Translations under genes and position numbers: made by a program
The notes under the pieces: generated by a model
What the model saw: only the letters and a program-made list of their open reading frames with translations
What the model was told of the DNA's origin: nothing
The model's database searches: none
DNA from: Gnetum montanum
Lineage: Eukaryota > Streptophyta > Gnetopsida > Gnetales > Gnetaceae
Direction: 5' to 3'
Length of the DNA: 64,000 nt
Assembly: GCA_015680685.1 (NCBI GenBank)
Contig: MNCI01029067.1
Span: forward strand, 109,389 to 173,388
Shown here: positions 1-10,911 of the stretch, in pieces
Position numbering within the stretch: position 1 is the first letter of the stretch
Layout of the letters: each line of letters begins with the position of its first letter

Positions 1-507
1 TTCTAGCTTCTAGTAGGCAGCTTGGGAGGGGGCCCAACATGAAAAGTAATACACATGGGTTGACGCACATATGGACTTACAAACAAAGTATTTACCCGCA
101 AGTATGAGGGGTTTAGTCTTCCATTTATTAAGTTTCTTTTGAATTTGAAAAATTACCTGCTCCGAGAGAGTAGAGTTTGAACCTCTAAAATGGAAAGGGA
201 TCCCCAGAATCTTAACGATGTCTTGATCCAAGAGCCACTTCCAGTTATAGCTGGTCACATGGTTGTAATTGCCCAAAAAGCTAGAAACAGAGGATTTATT
301 CCAATTTATAGTGGAACTCAAGAGTGTACAATATTGCTCCACCCTTGATCACAGGCGATGCAAATTGGCTGCTGTGTTTTGAACTAAAAAGAAAGAGTCA
401 TCAATGAAGTGCATATTGAGGAGCTGTTGTTGAGAGGAAGATAGGAAAACCCCAGTGAGAACTTTCGTTTGAATGTATAGATGATATTTTGGCCAAAGTT
501 AAGATCC
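1..507 (-). pseudogene. L1-like LINE reverse transcriptase fragment
   Basis: Translation of the minus strand resembles the C-terminal half of a plant L1-type reverse transcriptase. A degraded catalytic motif reads FIDDS where FADDT is usual (about 390-410). It is followed by INWNKSS, then ILGIPFHF, then LAGKYFVCKSI and SCWAP near the window edge, which is the usual order of the post-catalytic region. One stop lies between the FIDD block and INWNKSS. The fragment runs off the left edge and stops at the solo LTR on its right. No endonuclease or poly(A) tail is visible. It is a dead, truncated copy. Confidence 0.8.
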
Positions 508-1229
508 ACTATTGATGAGTGGCGAGGTACCCCTACACTCAACCATACGAATATGAGCATAACACACACGATTTGGTCGAACTCCATAGACTAAGTGCCT
601 ACACACCTCATGGAACACTTATGGTTAATTATTCGTTGTTTTCCTAGACTTACTTGTATTTTTCATGGTATGGTTAAGTAAGTCCGAGGTATATGATTTT
701 TATTTTCTTTTCGATTTTATCTCCTAAGCTAATAAGATGAAGGGTTGAAGAGATTAACTAACTAACTCTAACTAACTAACTAAGTCTTAATTACTTAGCA
801 TCAGCATTTGTTCCCACTTACCATTCACACCCTGAACCAATGCAACTGTCGTTACCAAACGCTAGTCATTACTCGGATCACCACACGTAACGCACGTGCT
901 CGAAGCGGTCATATTGAGGCACTTAACTAGGAGAGAAGGGTTGAGAGAAAATTAATAACTAATAAAGCATGTAAATGGAAAATAGTAAATAACAATAAAT
1001 AAAATCCTAATTAGCGTATTCTATGCACTGCAAGGTTTATCCAAGAAGTTCGTCTTTATTATCGTACACAAACTTGTGTTCAGGTACAATGTTTGCTTGA
1101 ATAAAGATCCATTCACTTTGGAGCTCCTACTGCGGACATATGGAAAATATTCTATCTCTAGAGTGATCAAACTGCCAGAGTTTCTCTACGGTCTAGGCCT
1201 AGCATGGAAAAAAAGGGAGAGTCGCCTCT

Positions 1230-1237
1230 TATTTATA
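1230..1237 (-). promoter_or_regulatory. TATA box of the solo LTR
   Basis: TATAAATA on the minus strand lies just downstream of the GATATC array. The same arrangement occurs in the LTRs at 3911, 12776, 26961, 33096, 39845 (minus) and 47462, which supports it as the LTR promoter. Confidence 0.6.
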
Positions 1238-1253
1238 GACTTTGCGGTGCACC

Positions 1254-1459
1254 GCGATATTGTGAGGGACGACGCGATATCGTGAGGGACGACGTGATAT
1301 CGCTTACGCAATATCGGGTGGGATGCAATATTGCAGTGGAAGCGATATCATGGCCCATATGATATTGCGTAAGCGATATCACGAGGGACAACGCGATATC
1401 GCTTACGCAATATCGCATGGGATGTGATATCGCGGTGGAAGCGATATCGCGTCCCATCA
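1254..1459. repeat. Array of 12 GATATC-like palindromes in LTR U3
   Basis: Cores of the form (G/A)ATAT start at 1256, 1276, 1296, 1310, 1327, 1344, 1361, 1375, 1395, 1409, 1426 and 1443, spaced 14, 17 or 20 bp. Most have the form GCGATATCGC or a one-base variant. A larger duplication of about 99 bp is superimposed, marked by the GAGGGAC words near 1284 and 1383. Confidence 0.85.
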
Positions 1460-2044
1460 ACTATCATGGGTTGAACATGCACAATGAACTGAATGAAGAG
1501 TTGTGCAACTTCCTAAGGAATGTTGAGCGTTTTGTTTTGCTTTTGTGTTTGTATACTTTACCCATTGCATATGTCCATGCTTTATGACAATTACACTTTT
1601 GTGTGATCCAAGGGATAGGAGATTTGAATAATGGCCAAGGTACAAACAACATCTTTTTATGATTTTCACCATCAATTCACCATTAACGTGGGGTTCATTG
1701 CTAAGGCCCACGCAAAAGGAATAGTGAAGTAGAAAGAATCTTTCTTTGAAATGTCTTCTCTCTTTAACCATTTTGCCCTAGGTAAACTCCATTACTAAGG
1801 CCACAATGAACCCTTATCACAAAATTAGCAGTAAACATGGTAAATGAGGTGGTTCTACCTTATGATTTTTGTTAAGTAATGGATGATACTCTCAATCAAA
1901 AAAACAAACAACATTAAAGTTTTTTAAAAAATTAATATGCAAGATTGTAAGTTGATAAATACACTATTATCTATGGGCATGAAATTATTAATGGAGTAAT
2001 GCATTGGAACAGATAAAGAGATATAGGAAATGATCAAAATCTCT
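1460..2044. other. Unassigned sequence
   Basis: About 585 bp between the solo LTR and the copia fragment. Short ORFs occur on the minus strand but match nothing I recognise, and I see no exon or repeat signal. Confidence 0.4.
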
Positions 2045-2712
2045 TATGATAAATGCTTTTAGTAGCCTTAGGTATGCAATGGTATGTATTAGGCCCAATA
2101 TTGCATATGTAGTGGGAACTGTGAGCAAGTTTATGTCTAATAATGGTAAGAAACATTGGATGGTTGTTAAAAGAATTCTTTGGTATCTTTGAGGTGTTAT
2201 TAATTCTACCATCTATTATGAAAAATGTTCCTTTGGATTGCATGGCTTTGTGGATGCAAAATGGGAAGGTGATCTAGATCACCAAAAATATATAACTATA
2301 TATGTATTTAAAATAAACATAGGTGCAGTTAGCTAGATCAGCAAGAGATAGAGTTACATTGCATTATCCACAATAGAGGTGGACTATATATTATCTTCTA
2401 AAGTAAGCAAATAAGTGATTTGACTACAACAATTGGTCAAAGACATTGGGCAAGATCAAAAGAAGTATACATCTCTTGTGATAACCAAAGTGCAATCTTT
2501 CTATTGAAAAATCCTAGGATTCATGCAACGACAAAACACAGTGAGATAAATTACCATTTTAACTGAAAGCAAACTGAAAAAAAAAAAAAAGGATTTCTGT
2601 GAAAAAGATTCCTACATAAAAAAATAAAGCGGATATGTTAGCCAAGGCAATTCCTATGGACAAGTTCAAATGGTGTAGAAAAGAACTTGGATCAATAAAT
2701 TATGAAATATAA
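2045..2712 (+). pseudogene. Ty1/copia RNase H and pol C-terminus, decayed
   Basis: The plus-strand translation follows the end of a copia Pol protein: RYAMVCIRPNIAYVVG, then SKFMSNNGKKHW, then GFVDAKWEGDLD (the RNase H GYxDAD block), then IALSTIEVDYI (ALSTxEAEY), and finally KADMLAKAIPMDKFK. In-frame stops and a frameshift around 2330-2450 show it is dead. Upstream pol is absent. The purine-rich stretch after it and the following 500 bp would hold the 3' LTR. Confidence 0.85.
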
Positions 2713-3250
2713 TAATTATTCCTAGTTGTAATGCCTTAAAATAAACAACAAGTGGAAGAATTACTAAGGTGTGTTGCTTATTTTAAGCAACATAACTACC
2801 AATGATTACATTGTAATGGTTGCTAAAAATTGTAATTATTATTGGCAACTAACCTATTATACATAATTCCTATTATAACTCCCTAACTTATATTATTTAA
2901 TTATTTCCACCATCCTTCTTTTGCATGTAAATCACTATATAACTGATGGGTGAGAGGGGGGCAATGGCAAGGCAAGTGGCAATGTAAGGCATGCAAGAAA
3001 AAGTGTCGAATAAGTGACCAAGTGAGAGAGTGAGCAAGGCATCAATAGTTTAAGCCACTGTACCATTGAATTTGTTATCTTCTCTTATAATTCTTTGTTA
3101 GAATTAAGGCTTGCTAGGAGCTAAAGCCATTACTAGGGGTTTTGTATGCTTTCCTTAGGATAATTTTTTGTATTCCTGATGTATTTCTTCCAACTCTATA
3201 ATTGAATTTCTATTTTTACCGCTTGCTATTACTTTATTAGCTTGCTTAAC
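2713..3250 (+). repeat. Probable 3' LTR of the copia fragment
   Basis: This lies directly after the copia pol C-terminus, where a polypurine tract and 3' LTR are expected. It holds a purine stretch (AACAAGTGGAAG near 2748), a short hairpin (TTGCTTA / TAAGCAA near 2776), a TATATAA box near 2936 and T-rich sequence. The exact ends cannot be fixed because no second copy is present. Confidence 0.45.
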
Positions 3251-3559
3251 CAAGGTGTAAATTAACAAAATGAAGATGGAAAATTTTCAGATTCAAGGGA
3301 AAAAATATTTTAAAAATTTCTAAGTTTAGGAGAGAGTATTTTGGAAGAATTCTCTAAGTCGCATAGGAAAAGGAAGAGTTAAAAAATTTTCTAACTCACA
3401 TGAGGAGTTAGAAAAGTTGCAAAGCTTACTGTTATGAGATAAAGTGGGAAACTTTTCCAAGTCTAGGAAAGAGGGACTTTGAAAAAGGTCTAGGGCCTTC
3501 GCATGGGAATACAATGACATGCCAAGTTTGGATCCCATTCTCATTCAACACAACATCAT
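3251..3559. other. Unassigned sequence
   Basis: About 300 bp with many A/G runs. No coding match was recognised. It may be the leader of the reverse transcriptase fragment that follows. Confidence 0.3.
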
Positions 3560-3828
3560 ACTCGAGAACCAAGCCTATTAAACAAAAAGCTCAAAAAATC
3601 AAATTAGATCTAGTCTTAGCTATCAAAAACAAGATTACCAAGCTCTACAATTCAAGATTTATATGTCTTGTAGTTTAGTCTGATTGGGTATCTGACATGG
3701 TGGTCATGCTGAAGAAAATTTGAGTCATTAGAACATGCAACGATTTTCGTGACCTCAACAAAGTAACATTGAAAGATGACTTTGTGTTACCTAATATCAA
3801 TGAGCTCATAAACACATTAGTAGGTCAC
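3560..3828 (+). pseudogene. Ty3/gypsy RT N-terminal fragment cut by an LTR
   Basis: The plus strand reads KPIKQKAQKIKLD, then DWVSDMVVMLKK, then NDFRDLNKVTLKDDFVLPNI. This matches the start of the Ty3 reverse transcriptase domain (KPVKQK...RVCVDYRDLNKATPKDDFPLP). One in-frame stop (TGA) follows LKKI. The match stops at 3828, exactly where the 5' LTR of Element 1 begins, so Element 1 appears to have inserted into an older Ty3 element of another lineage. The rest of that older element is not seen on the far side of Element 1. Confidence 0.75.
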
Positions 3829-4635
3829 TGATGAACAGCGATATCACGTCCATGATATCAGATCAACCATGCAATGTCGGATACCCGATATTGTGGCCTA
3901 CCTCCTTGCCTATAAATAAGAGGTGATGCCCTTGGTTTCCACATTAGATAGTTAGTCCCTTAGCCAAACTCTTGCCATTTCTTCCCCCCAGAGTTAGAAT
4001 TATTTCTACGTGCCCATAGTAGGAGTCATAGAGTGAATGGATCTTTATCCAAGCATTGTGTACCTCAGCACACTTTGTGTATGGTAATAAAGATGAACTT
4101 TATGATAAACCTTGTAACATACAGAATAGATTAATTAGCATTAATTATTATTTAATGATTTCCTAGTTGATTAATGATTTCTCTCACCCTACAACTCTCT
4201 TAGTTAAATACACTCAGTACGACCACTTCGAGCACGCATGTGGTGCTTGGTAACCCAGTGACGATTAGCGTTTGGTAATCCCAGCAGCATTGCACTGGTT
4301 TAACATGTGTACGACAGATGGGAATAGATGCTGATGTTAGGAGTAATTAGAAGTTAGTTAATGAATAGTTAAATTAGATTACTTAATTAGTTATCTCTCT
4401 TTCCCTCGTTACTAAGGCAGGATATAAAACACATAAAAGCCATAAAAATCATATGCCTCAGGCTTACTTAACCATACAACTGTGACATACAAGTAAGTTC
4501 AGGAAGATAAAGATTAACCAACTTGTTATTATTCCACAAAGGCACATAAGCACTTAGTCCTTGGAATTTGACCGAATCGTACGTGAAACGCTCGTATTCA
4601 TATGGTTGAGCATAGGGCTACCTCGCCATTCATCA
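3829..4635 (+). repeat. 5' LTR of Element 1
   Basis: 807 bp from TGATGAACAG to CATTCATCA. It carries GATATC-like words at 3840-3900, a TATA box at 3911, and the block TGGTTGAGCATAGGGC near its 3' end that recurs, in either strand, in the other LTRs of the window. Confidence 0.85.
3911..3918 (+). promoter_or_regulatory. TATA box of the Element 1 LTR
   Basis: TATAAATA followed by AGAGG; the same string occurs at 12776-12785 in the 3' LTR. It is expected to position the start of the genomic transcript. Confidence 0.6.
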
Positions 4636-4636
4636 T

Positions 4637-4654
4637 TGGCACCGTTGTTGGGGA
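4637..4654 (+). other. Primer binding site, tRNA-Asp type
   Basis: TGGCACCGTTGTTGGGGA begins one base after the LTR end. It is complementary, with two C-to-T changes, to the 3' end of plant tRNA-Asp (TGGCGCCGTTGCCGGGGA would be perfect). Both changes are transitions expected from deamination. Confidence 0.8.
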
Positions 4655-4767
4655 CTTGGTTGTTTGTGCGCTAAGTAGAACTTAGGAAATCATTCACATC
4701 ATTGGAACGAGCCCTTATGATTGGTTAAGAAAAAGATAATAGTACATTACAAACTAAACGAGACAAG

Positions 4768-7045
4768 ATGTCTTCTTCTTCGCACAAAAGCACTTCATCA
4801 CCTAGGACTAACACAAGAAGCAATCAGCGATAGGATACACATGACATTGATCTACTAATCCCTCCATGAAGAACAACAACTGTGTTGGCGTGACTTGGAA
4901 GGTAACATAGTGTTACCTCGCAACCGTTCAATCCCAACTATGCTTCTTCATGCTCTCACACGAATAGACATGCAACACTTACATGCAGAATACATTGCGT
5001 AGGACTATGATTCGAGAGACTATCATCCCATAGAGGCACAATGTTAAAGAGATTTGCAACAACAGAGACACCATAAGTCTTTGAAAGGAAAATGGTCCAA
5101 GGATGCCCCCCACGTTTTAAGAAAAATTGAGGGTGATGAACCTGCCTCAGGTAGTCATCCACATAATGGTGTTCCTCCCCTTGACTTTGGCCAAGGGGTT
5201 GTGTATCAAAACCTTCATTCTATTATTCACAACCTAGGTGCTGATACCAATAAACATAAAGTGTCCAAAAAAGGAACAAGGACACATGACAAAGGTGGGC
5301 ATTTTGATTGCAATAGCGATCGAGGTAGAGACCACTGAAGAGAAGGTAGAAGACATTGTCATGGTGGCAGTGCTCCTTCTTATTCACCTTCATCATATTC
5401 TTCATCCTCTCCTTTAGTGTCTGGACATAGCCATAGAGAAATAGATCATGAGAATAAGGGCAAACAAAGTGGAAGTCATACACAAGACAACCAAGACAAA
5501 GGACGAGGGCACTGTAGGGAATCACGCCATAGAAGAAGGGAGAGTAGGGAATAGCATAGGCATCATAGATGCCACAAACAAGATGATCATGATAAACCCC
5601 TACTTGCTACTCAAAGCTACTAGATATAACTGAGGCCGTGAGAGTTCCAACAAGGCACCAAAAAGATAGTAGGATCAAGAGGTTAGATATGAATAACATC
5701 CCATGATTTGAAGGGGGATATAACGCTGATCCTTAAAATCACTTACAAGCATTTTATGATGCATGTGCCTTGCAAAACATAGAGAATGAGTGGCAAAAAC
5801 TTAAGTTGTTCCCACGGACACAAATAAAAGAAGCTGAAAGTTGGTACTAGTTTTAGAACTAAAATCCATTCGTAGGTGGAGTACTATGTTAGAATTGTTT
5901 AAAGATAGGTACCAAACGTACTCTTGGGTGTCTAACTTACAAAAGCAAATACAAGAATGGAAACAAGGAAGTCATGAACCCTTGGATGCTGCCATGGGCC
6001 GCTATTATGCACTATTACATTGTTGTCCTGGCCATGATTATTTGTAGCGGGATCAGCTACACCATCTCATAGATGGGCTTAGGCATGAAATGAGAAGAAC
6101 CCTTGGGACTTATGCCCAAGGAAGGTTATTTGAGCTTAGGTTCCATCAAATTCATAGACTACTGGAGCAAGTTGCTAAAGAAGAAGGTGAGCTACAAGAG
6201 AGAGAGAGAGTGTGGAAGAATATAATCGAGATCCTTCCCATTGAAAGAAGGGAGTAAGATTTTGTGAGGATGAGGAAGAGTCACCACTCGAAGAGATGGT
6301 GAATAGGAAAAACTTGCTTATCCAAAATTTAACATCAAAAGTATCTGCAAAGGTAGACCAAATGTGGGACTCCCTGGATAGTAGGTTTAAAACTATTCTC
6401 AAAGTAGTAGAGGAGTCTAGAGAGCGAGGTAGTGATCATAACAAAAGAAAAGAAAGAGAAGCAGAAAATGCATGTAACAAGGGTATGGGTAAAGTTGCTA
6501 TTATTAAAGAGGTTGTAGACTCAGATACAGACGATGATAGTGGATGCGAGATATGTCAATACGACCATCCTAAGGGATGTTGCCCTGTGATATCACATAT
6601 GCATGAGTTTGTGGTGTATGCACTTAATTCACATTTAAACAAATGACAAACATCTCAACGGTTACCTTATCCCCAAGGTAACCCAAGGCAGTTCCACCAA
6701 CCTTTAATGTATTATCCAAGTGGAACTCCACCATAACCAATTAAGCAACATCAATAGTGGCAGCACCCATAGTCATGAGGAATGCCACCACCAAGGCAAC
6801 AATATCCTTACTGGCAACCTAACCCATATGGATATTATGTGCAACATCCAATCTCTCCAGGTGACTCTGTTGGTCACATTACTTCCCAACATCACTACAA
6901 AGCTCGCGAGTACTATAGGGCTCCCTCTCCTAGGGGCGATATTCCACAGGTGTACCATCCTTCAAATTCGGCTGCATCTCTTCCACCAATAGCTCCATTA
7001 CCACTTGCTCCATCAATGCAAGGTGAACTCCCTGCTCAGCCATAG
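4768..7045 (+). pseudogene. gag of Element 1
   Basis: Gag forms the virus-like particle and binds the element RNA. The ATG at 4768 opens a Ser-rich N-terminus (MSSSSHKS) that matches the start of gag in Element 3. The capsid-like region (about 5720-6200) reads LELFKDRYQTY, IQEWKQGSHEPLD and HLIDGLRHEM. A charged linker follows, then an unusual Cys-His-Cys-His motif at 6545-6606 and a Pro/Gln/Tyr-rich tail. It ends at TAG 7043-7045, directly followed by TAA. There are numerous in-frame stops and at least one frameshift, so no full-length protein is possible. Confidence 0.8.
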
Positions 7046-7740
7046 TAACGCAATGCCACAAGGGCTATTAAGTCTCAACCTACTGTTGGTTTTGACAATC
7101 GTATGAAGAAAAGATCTTTCTTCAAAACCAATAGTCCAACCAAGCCTTTGCAACCCCAAGTGGCTGAGTCTTTGGATGCCTCCATATCAAATAAAGGTTC
7201 AGAGCCCCCTTCAAACTTAACATTACATTCAACACATACGATCATGTTACCACATGTTTTTACTGATTGGATCAAAGATGGTCACCTTCCCAAGAAATTC
7301 TCTAATCCTGGGAGTCCCCTAATATATCTACAAATCACTGGGAATAAGCCATGCAAAGCTCTTTTGGATTTGGGTTCCGATGTCAATCTAATATCCTAAG
7401 AAATGTATAAGGCCTGAAACTTGCCTCCATTAAAAACGAGCAATGTCCATTTGGAGTTGGTTGACCAGTCCATCACTATTCCTTTGGGATTAGTGGAGGA
7501 CATTATTATCACTATTTGTGGATGGTCATATCTAGCTGACTTCCTAGTGATTCAAGTAAACAATAGTAAGGGGGACTTCCCAATCATAATGAGAAGGGCA
7601 TGCCTAAGCACTATCGATGCATGCCTAGGAATCTATGATCTTTCCCTAGAAATATCTAAGGAAAATAGTTTCGGAAATATCGAGAAGAAGAAAGTTCCAT
7701 GCATCACATATAGTGACATAGGGTGTAATTGCATATAAAT
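7046..7740 (+). pseudogene. Aspartic protease region of Element 1
   Basis: This part cleaves the Gag-Pol polyprotein. It lies in the same reading frame as the end of gag, after the two stops at 7043-7048. The active-site block reads ALLDLGSDVNLIS, with DLG in place of the DTG/DSG of other retropepsins; DLG is usual in Athila-type elements. The second half, LVEDIIITICGWSYLADFLV and GDFPIIMRRACLS, matches the ILGRPFL block of the family with Gly to Arg. A stop separates the two halves (TAA at 7397-7399). Confidence 0.8.
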
Positions 7741-7970
7741 ATCATGGGTTGTGCAAAGTTTAACATTGCCTGCATGCAAAATGAGCAATATACAAAGGTG
7801 CAGGACAAGAAGACACCTAGTGGTTGATAACTGATGAAGAAAGAAGCTCACTTATATGCATGGAACTAACTGAGGGTTTGACTTATTCTTTCATAGAAAA
7901 CATAGACGCATTAGAGAAAGTCCACCACCAACTTCCCAATCCTAGCTTAAAAAACCTCAACTAGGGAAAG

Positions 7971-8999
7971 TTGGAAATTCCTAACAAATTTAAACAAGAG
8001 CCCCTAGAGGTAAAACCATTGCCCACCAGTATGGAGTACATGTTCCTTAAGAATGGAAAATTGGTAATCATCAACGTAAGAATTACTCCACAACAAAAAG
8101 AAAGTCTGCTAAAAGTAATAAACAAGTGGTCAAAAGTATTCACTTGGTCATATCTGGAATTAACTAGAATAGATCCTTGGATATGCTAGCATAGGATTTA
8201 CACTGACTCCTCCATGAAGCCTCAAAAACAACCACAAAGGTGATTGAACCCAAAGTTGAAGCAAGTAGTAAAAGAAGAAATCAAATAACTTCTAAAGGTT
8301 GGGTTCATATACCCCATTGCTGATAGCGAATGGGTTAGCCCCTTGGTAATCATGCCTAAAAAGGAAGGCAAATGGAGGGTGTGCATAGATTTTAGGCTAC
8401 TAAACATGGCAACATTCAAGGATCACTTTCTCTTGCCATTTGTTGACCAAGTCTTAGACACAATCACAAGGCATCACTATTATAGTTTTCTAGATGAATA
8501 TACTGAATACAACCAAATACAAATAGCCCCAGAAGACGAAGCCAAAACTACGTTCACCAGTCCTTGGGGAACGTTTACATACAAACAAATGTCGTTTCGC
8601 TTGCAACGTTTCAACGTTTAGTTCTAAGCATATTCCAGCAACATATAGGAAATGGTATGGAAGTCTTTATGGATAACTTCTCCACTTACGGAGTAGGTTT
8701 TGATCAAGCCTTGGACTGATTAAAGCAAGTGCTGAAGAGATGTGTAGAAATTAATTTGAGGCTCAACTGGCAAAAAAGCCATTTGATGGTCCAAGAAGGT
8801 GTAGTACTTGGACATAAAATCTCACATGCAGAGATAGAGGTGGACCCTGAGAAAATCAAAGTCATCCAAGGAATTACTCATCAACCAGAAATTGTCAAAG
8901 ACATTTGGTCATTCCTTGGACAGACTGGCTACTATAGGAGATTTATAGAGAACTTTTCAAAGATTACCAAATCATTGGTAGAGTTAACGAAAATAGATG
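7971..8999 (+). pseudogene. Reverse transcriptase of Element 1
   Basis: Domain order is readable: VKPLPTSMEYMFL (start of the RT leader), KKEGKWRVCIDFRLLNMATF, HFLLPFVDQVLDTI, IQIAPEDEAKTTFTSPWGTF, then a frameshift near 8610, then VFMDNFSTYG at 8663-8692. The catalytic YMDD box is FMDN at 8666-8677, so the second catalytic Asp is changed to Asn. The thumb region GVVLGHKISHAEIEVDPEK and FLGQTGYYRRFI follow. The frameshift and active-site change both predict loss of activity. Confidence 0.88.
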
Positions 9000-9469
9000 T
9001 ATGCTTCAAGTGGACCAGGGAATGTGAACTAGCTTTCCAAACTCTAAAAAAAAAGCTAGTAGAAACACCCATTCTACAAGCTCCTAATTGGTCCAAACTA
9101 TTCCATGTCATGACTAATGCATCCAACTATGCTGTAGGAGCCATAATTACACAGTTAGATGACTAGAAACACCCTTATTACATCCACTGTGCAAGTAAAA
9201 GTATAGTTGGTGCACAACTTAACTACACTACTACATAAAAAGAATTTTTGGCTGTAGTGTTTGCACTAGAAAAGTTTAGACACTATGTATTGGGGTACAA
9301 AGTATTCATACACATAGATCATAGTGCAATCCGATTCCTCATGAATAAGCCAATGGTAAGCCCCTATATTATACAATGGCTGGTAATCTTACAAGATTTT
9401 AATTTAACGATGATCGATCGTAAAGGCACCAAGAATGTAGGTGTTGATCATTTATCTCGATTGCGTTAG
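9000..9469 (+). pseudogene. RNase H of Element 1
   Basis: The region degrades RNA in the RNA-DNA hybrid. FKWTRECELAFQTLKKKLVE and HVMTNASNYAVGAI give the start of the Ty3 RNase H domain; the usual Asp of the TDAS block is Asn (TNAS). KEFLAVVFALEKFRHYVLG and DHSAIRFLMNKP continue it, and GVDHLSRLR closes it. TAG stops fall after TQLDD (9164-9166), in TTT*KEF, and after LSRLR (9467-9469). Confidence 0.85.
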
Positions 9470-9559
9470 GATAGCAAAGAGGATGAGTATCCAATTTCTG
9501 ACCATTTCCCTGATGAGTTCCTCTTTTCCAGTGTAGTGAATAATCAATCACCCACGAAG

Positions 9560-10911
9560 ACAAACTGGTACAATAGCATTCTTATCTATCTCCTTATTCA
9601 AAAAACACCACAAGAGCACCCTAAGAAGAGACAACAATTTCTTCACAGAGCCAAGTACTTTATGGAAATCAATGGACAACTTTACAAAGTATGTTCCGAT
9701 GGCTTGGTTTGATGGTGTGTTCCCAATAGAGATTAATTTAGAGTTCTCCAAGATGCTCATGAGGGCCCTTGTGGGGGTTATTATGCTAGGAGATGAACGA
9801 CCATCAAGATCCTACTTACAGGGTATTATTGGCCTACCTTATTCCAGGACACCCATCAATTCATCCAATCTTATGAGCACTGTCAACATGATGGGGGAAT
9901 GACTGCTAAAATGAAGGGTCTTCAACAATGGATTTAATTGTTATAACCCTTCAACATTTGGGGAATTGATTTCATGAGGCCCATTACACCAATGTCCAAT
10001 GGAAAAGCTTACATCATAGTTGTCGTAGACTACTTAACAAAATGGGTTGAAGTAGCTATCATTAAAGATTGCACATCATCTATAGCTGCACGATTTATTC
10101 AACAATAAGGCATCAACAAGTTTGGTGTGCCACGTGTACTTATCTCAAACAACGATACACACTTCAAAGGTGCAACGTTTTAGAAGTTAATGCAACGCTT
10201 AGGGGTTGAGCATAACTTGACTACACCATTCCACCCCTAAGCAAACGGTCAAGCTGAGGTCACCAACAAGGAGATTACTAAGATACTGACTAGAACCATT
10301 AGCAAGTATAGGCAAGACTAGAGCACTAAACTGAATGATGCTCTTTGGGCATATTGCTCCACATGGAAACTCCCTATAGGCTACTCCCCGTACTAGTTAG
10401 TGTATGAAAAACTTCCAACACTCCCTATCCAAACTGAGCTTCGTACACTAGCCACAGCATGTGAACTCAACCTTGACCTTGATCTAGCACAAAACAAAGG
10501 TTGATGACTCTTAACTTGCTAGATGAGAATCGACTAGCTACCCTATTATCTAATCAATTGCATAAGGCATTTAATAAATAACATCATGACCCGAAGATTA
10601 GGAAAGTTAAGTATCAGCTAGGAGATAAGGTTTTCTATTGGAACCCCACACATGTGTCACAATGTATCAAATTTCAAACACTGTGGGAAGGACCTTACAT
10701 TATCTATGCAAATTTTCCTTTAGGGGCCATGACCATATATAAACTTGAGAGCCTAGATAAGAGACTATTAGTCAACGTGCAACAAACAAAACCTTTCCAT
10801 GATTTTAGGATAGCCAGAACATATGCTACCTCTGTAGGTGGGCAATCTTGCTCATTATTTCAGATCTCCTTCTTCCAACTCAATCATGGGGGAGATGACC
10901 ACCTCATCTAA
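9560..10911 (+). pseudogene. Integrase of Element 1
   Basis: Integrase joins the cDNA to host DNA. The N-terminal zinc region is partly lost (AHEGPCGGYYARR keeps one His; the second Cys pair reads SYEHCQ). The core reads WGIDFMRPI, YLTKWVEVA, then VPRVLISNNDTHFK, where the second catalytic Asp (SDN in the family) is Asn at 10148-10150, then HP*ANGQAEVTNKEI with the catalytic Glu kept. The GPY-like C-terminal block is LWEGPYIIY with LESLDKRLLVNVQQTKPFH, ending near 10911. No chromodomain follows. Several stops replace conserved Gln or Trp. Confidence 0.85.

Larger units (their letters stand above)
513..1459 (-). repeat. Solo LTR of the Element 1 superfamily, with target-site duplication
   Basis: This 947 bp LTR lies in minus orientation. 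Read on the plus strand it starts TGATGAGTGG and ends GTCCCATCA. The five bases on each side are identical (ACTAT at 508-512 and 1460-1464), a perfect target-site duplication. No primer site lies beside it and no internal region is attached, so it is a solo LTR made by LTR-LTR recombination. The plus-strand start matches the ends of the LTRs at 38888 and 45366. It is longer than the 807 bp LTR of Element 1 because its upstream part carries a GATATC array. Confidence 0.88.
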
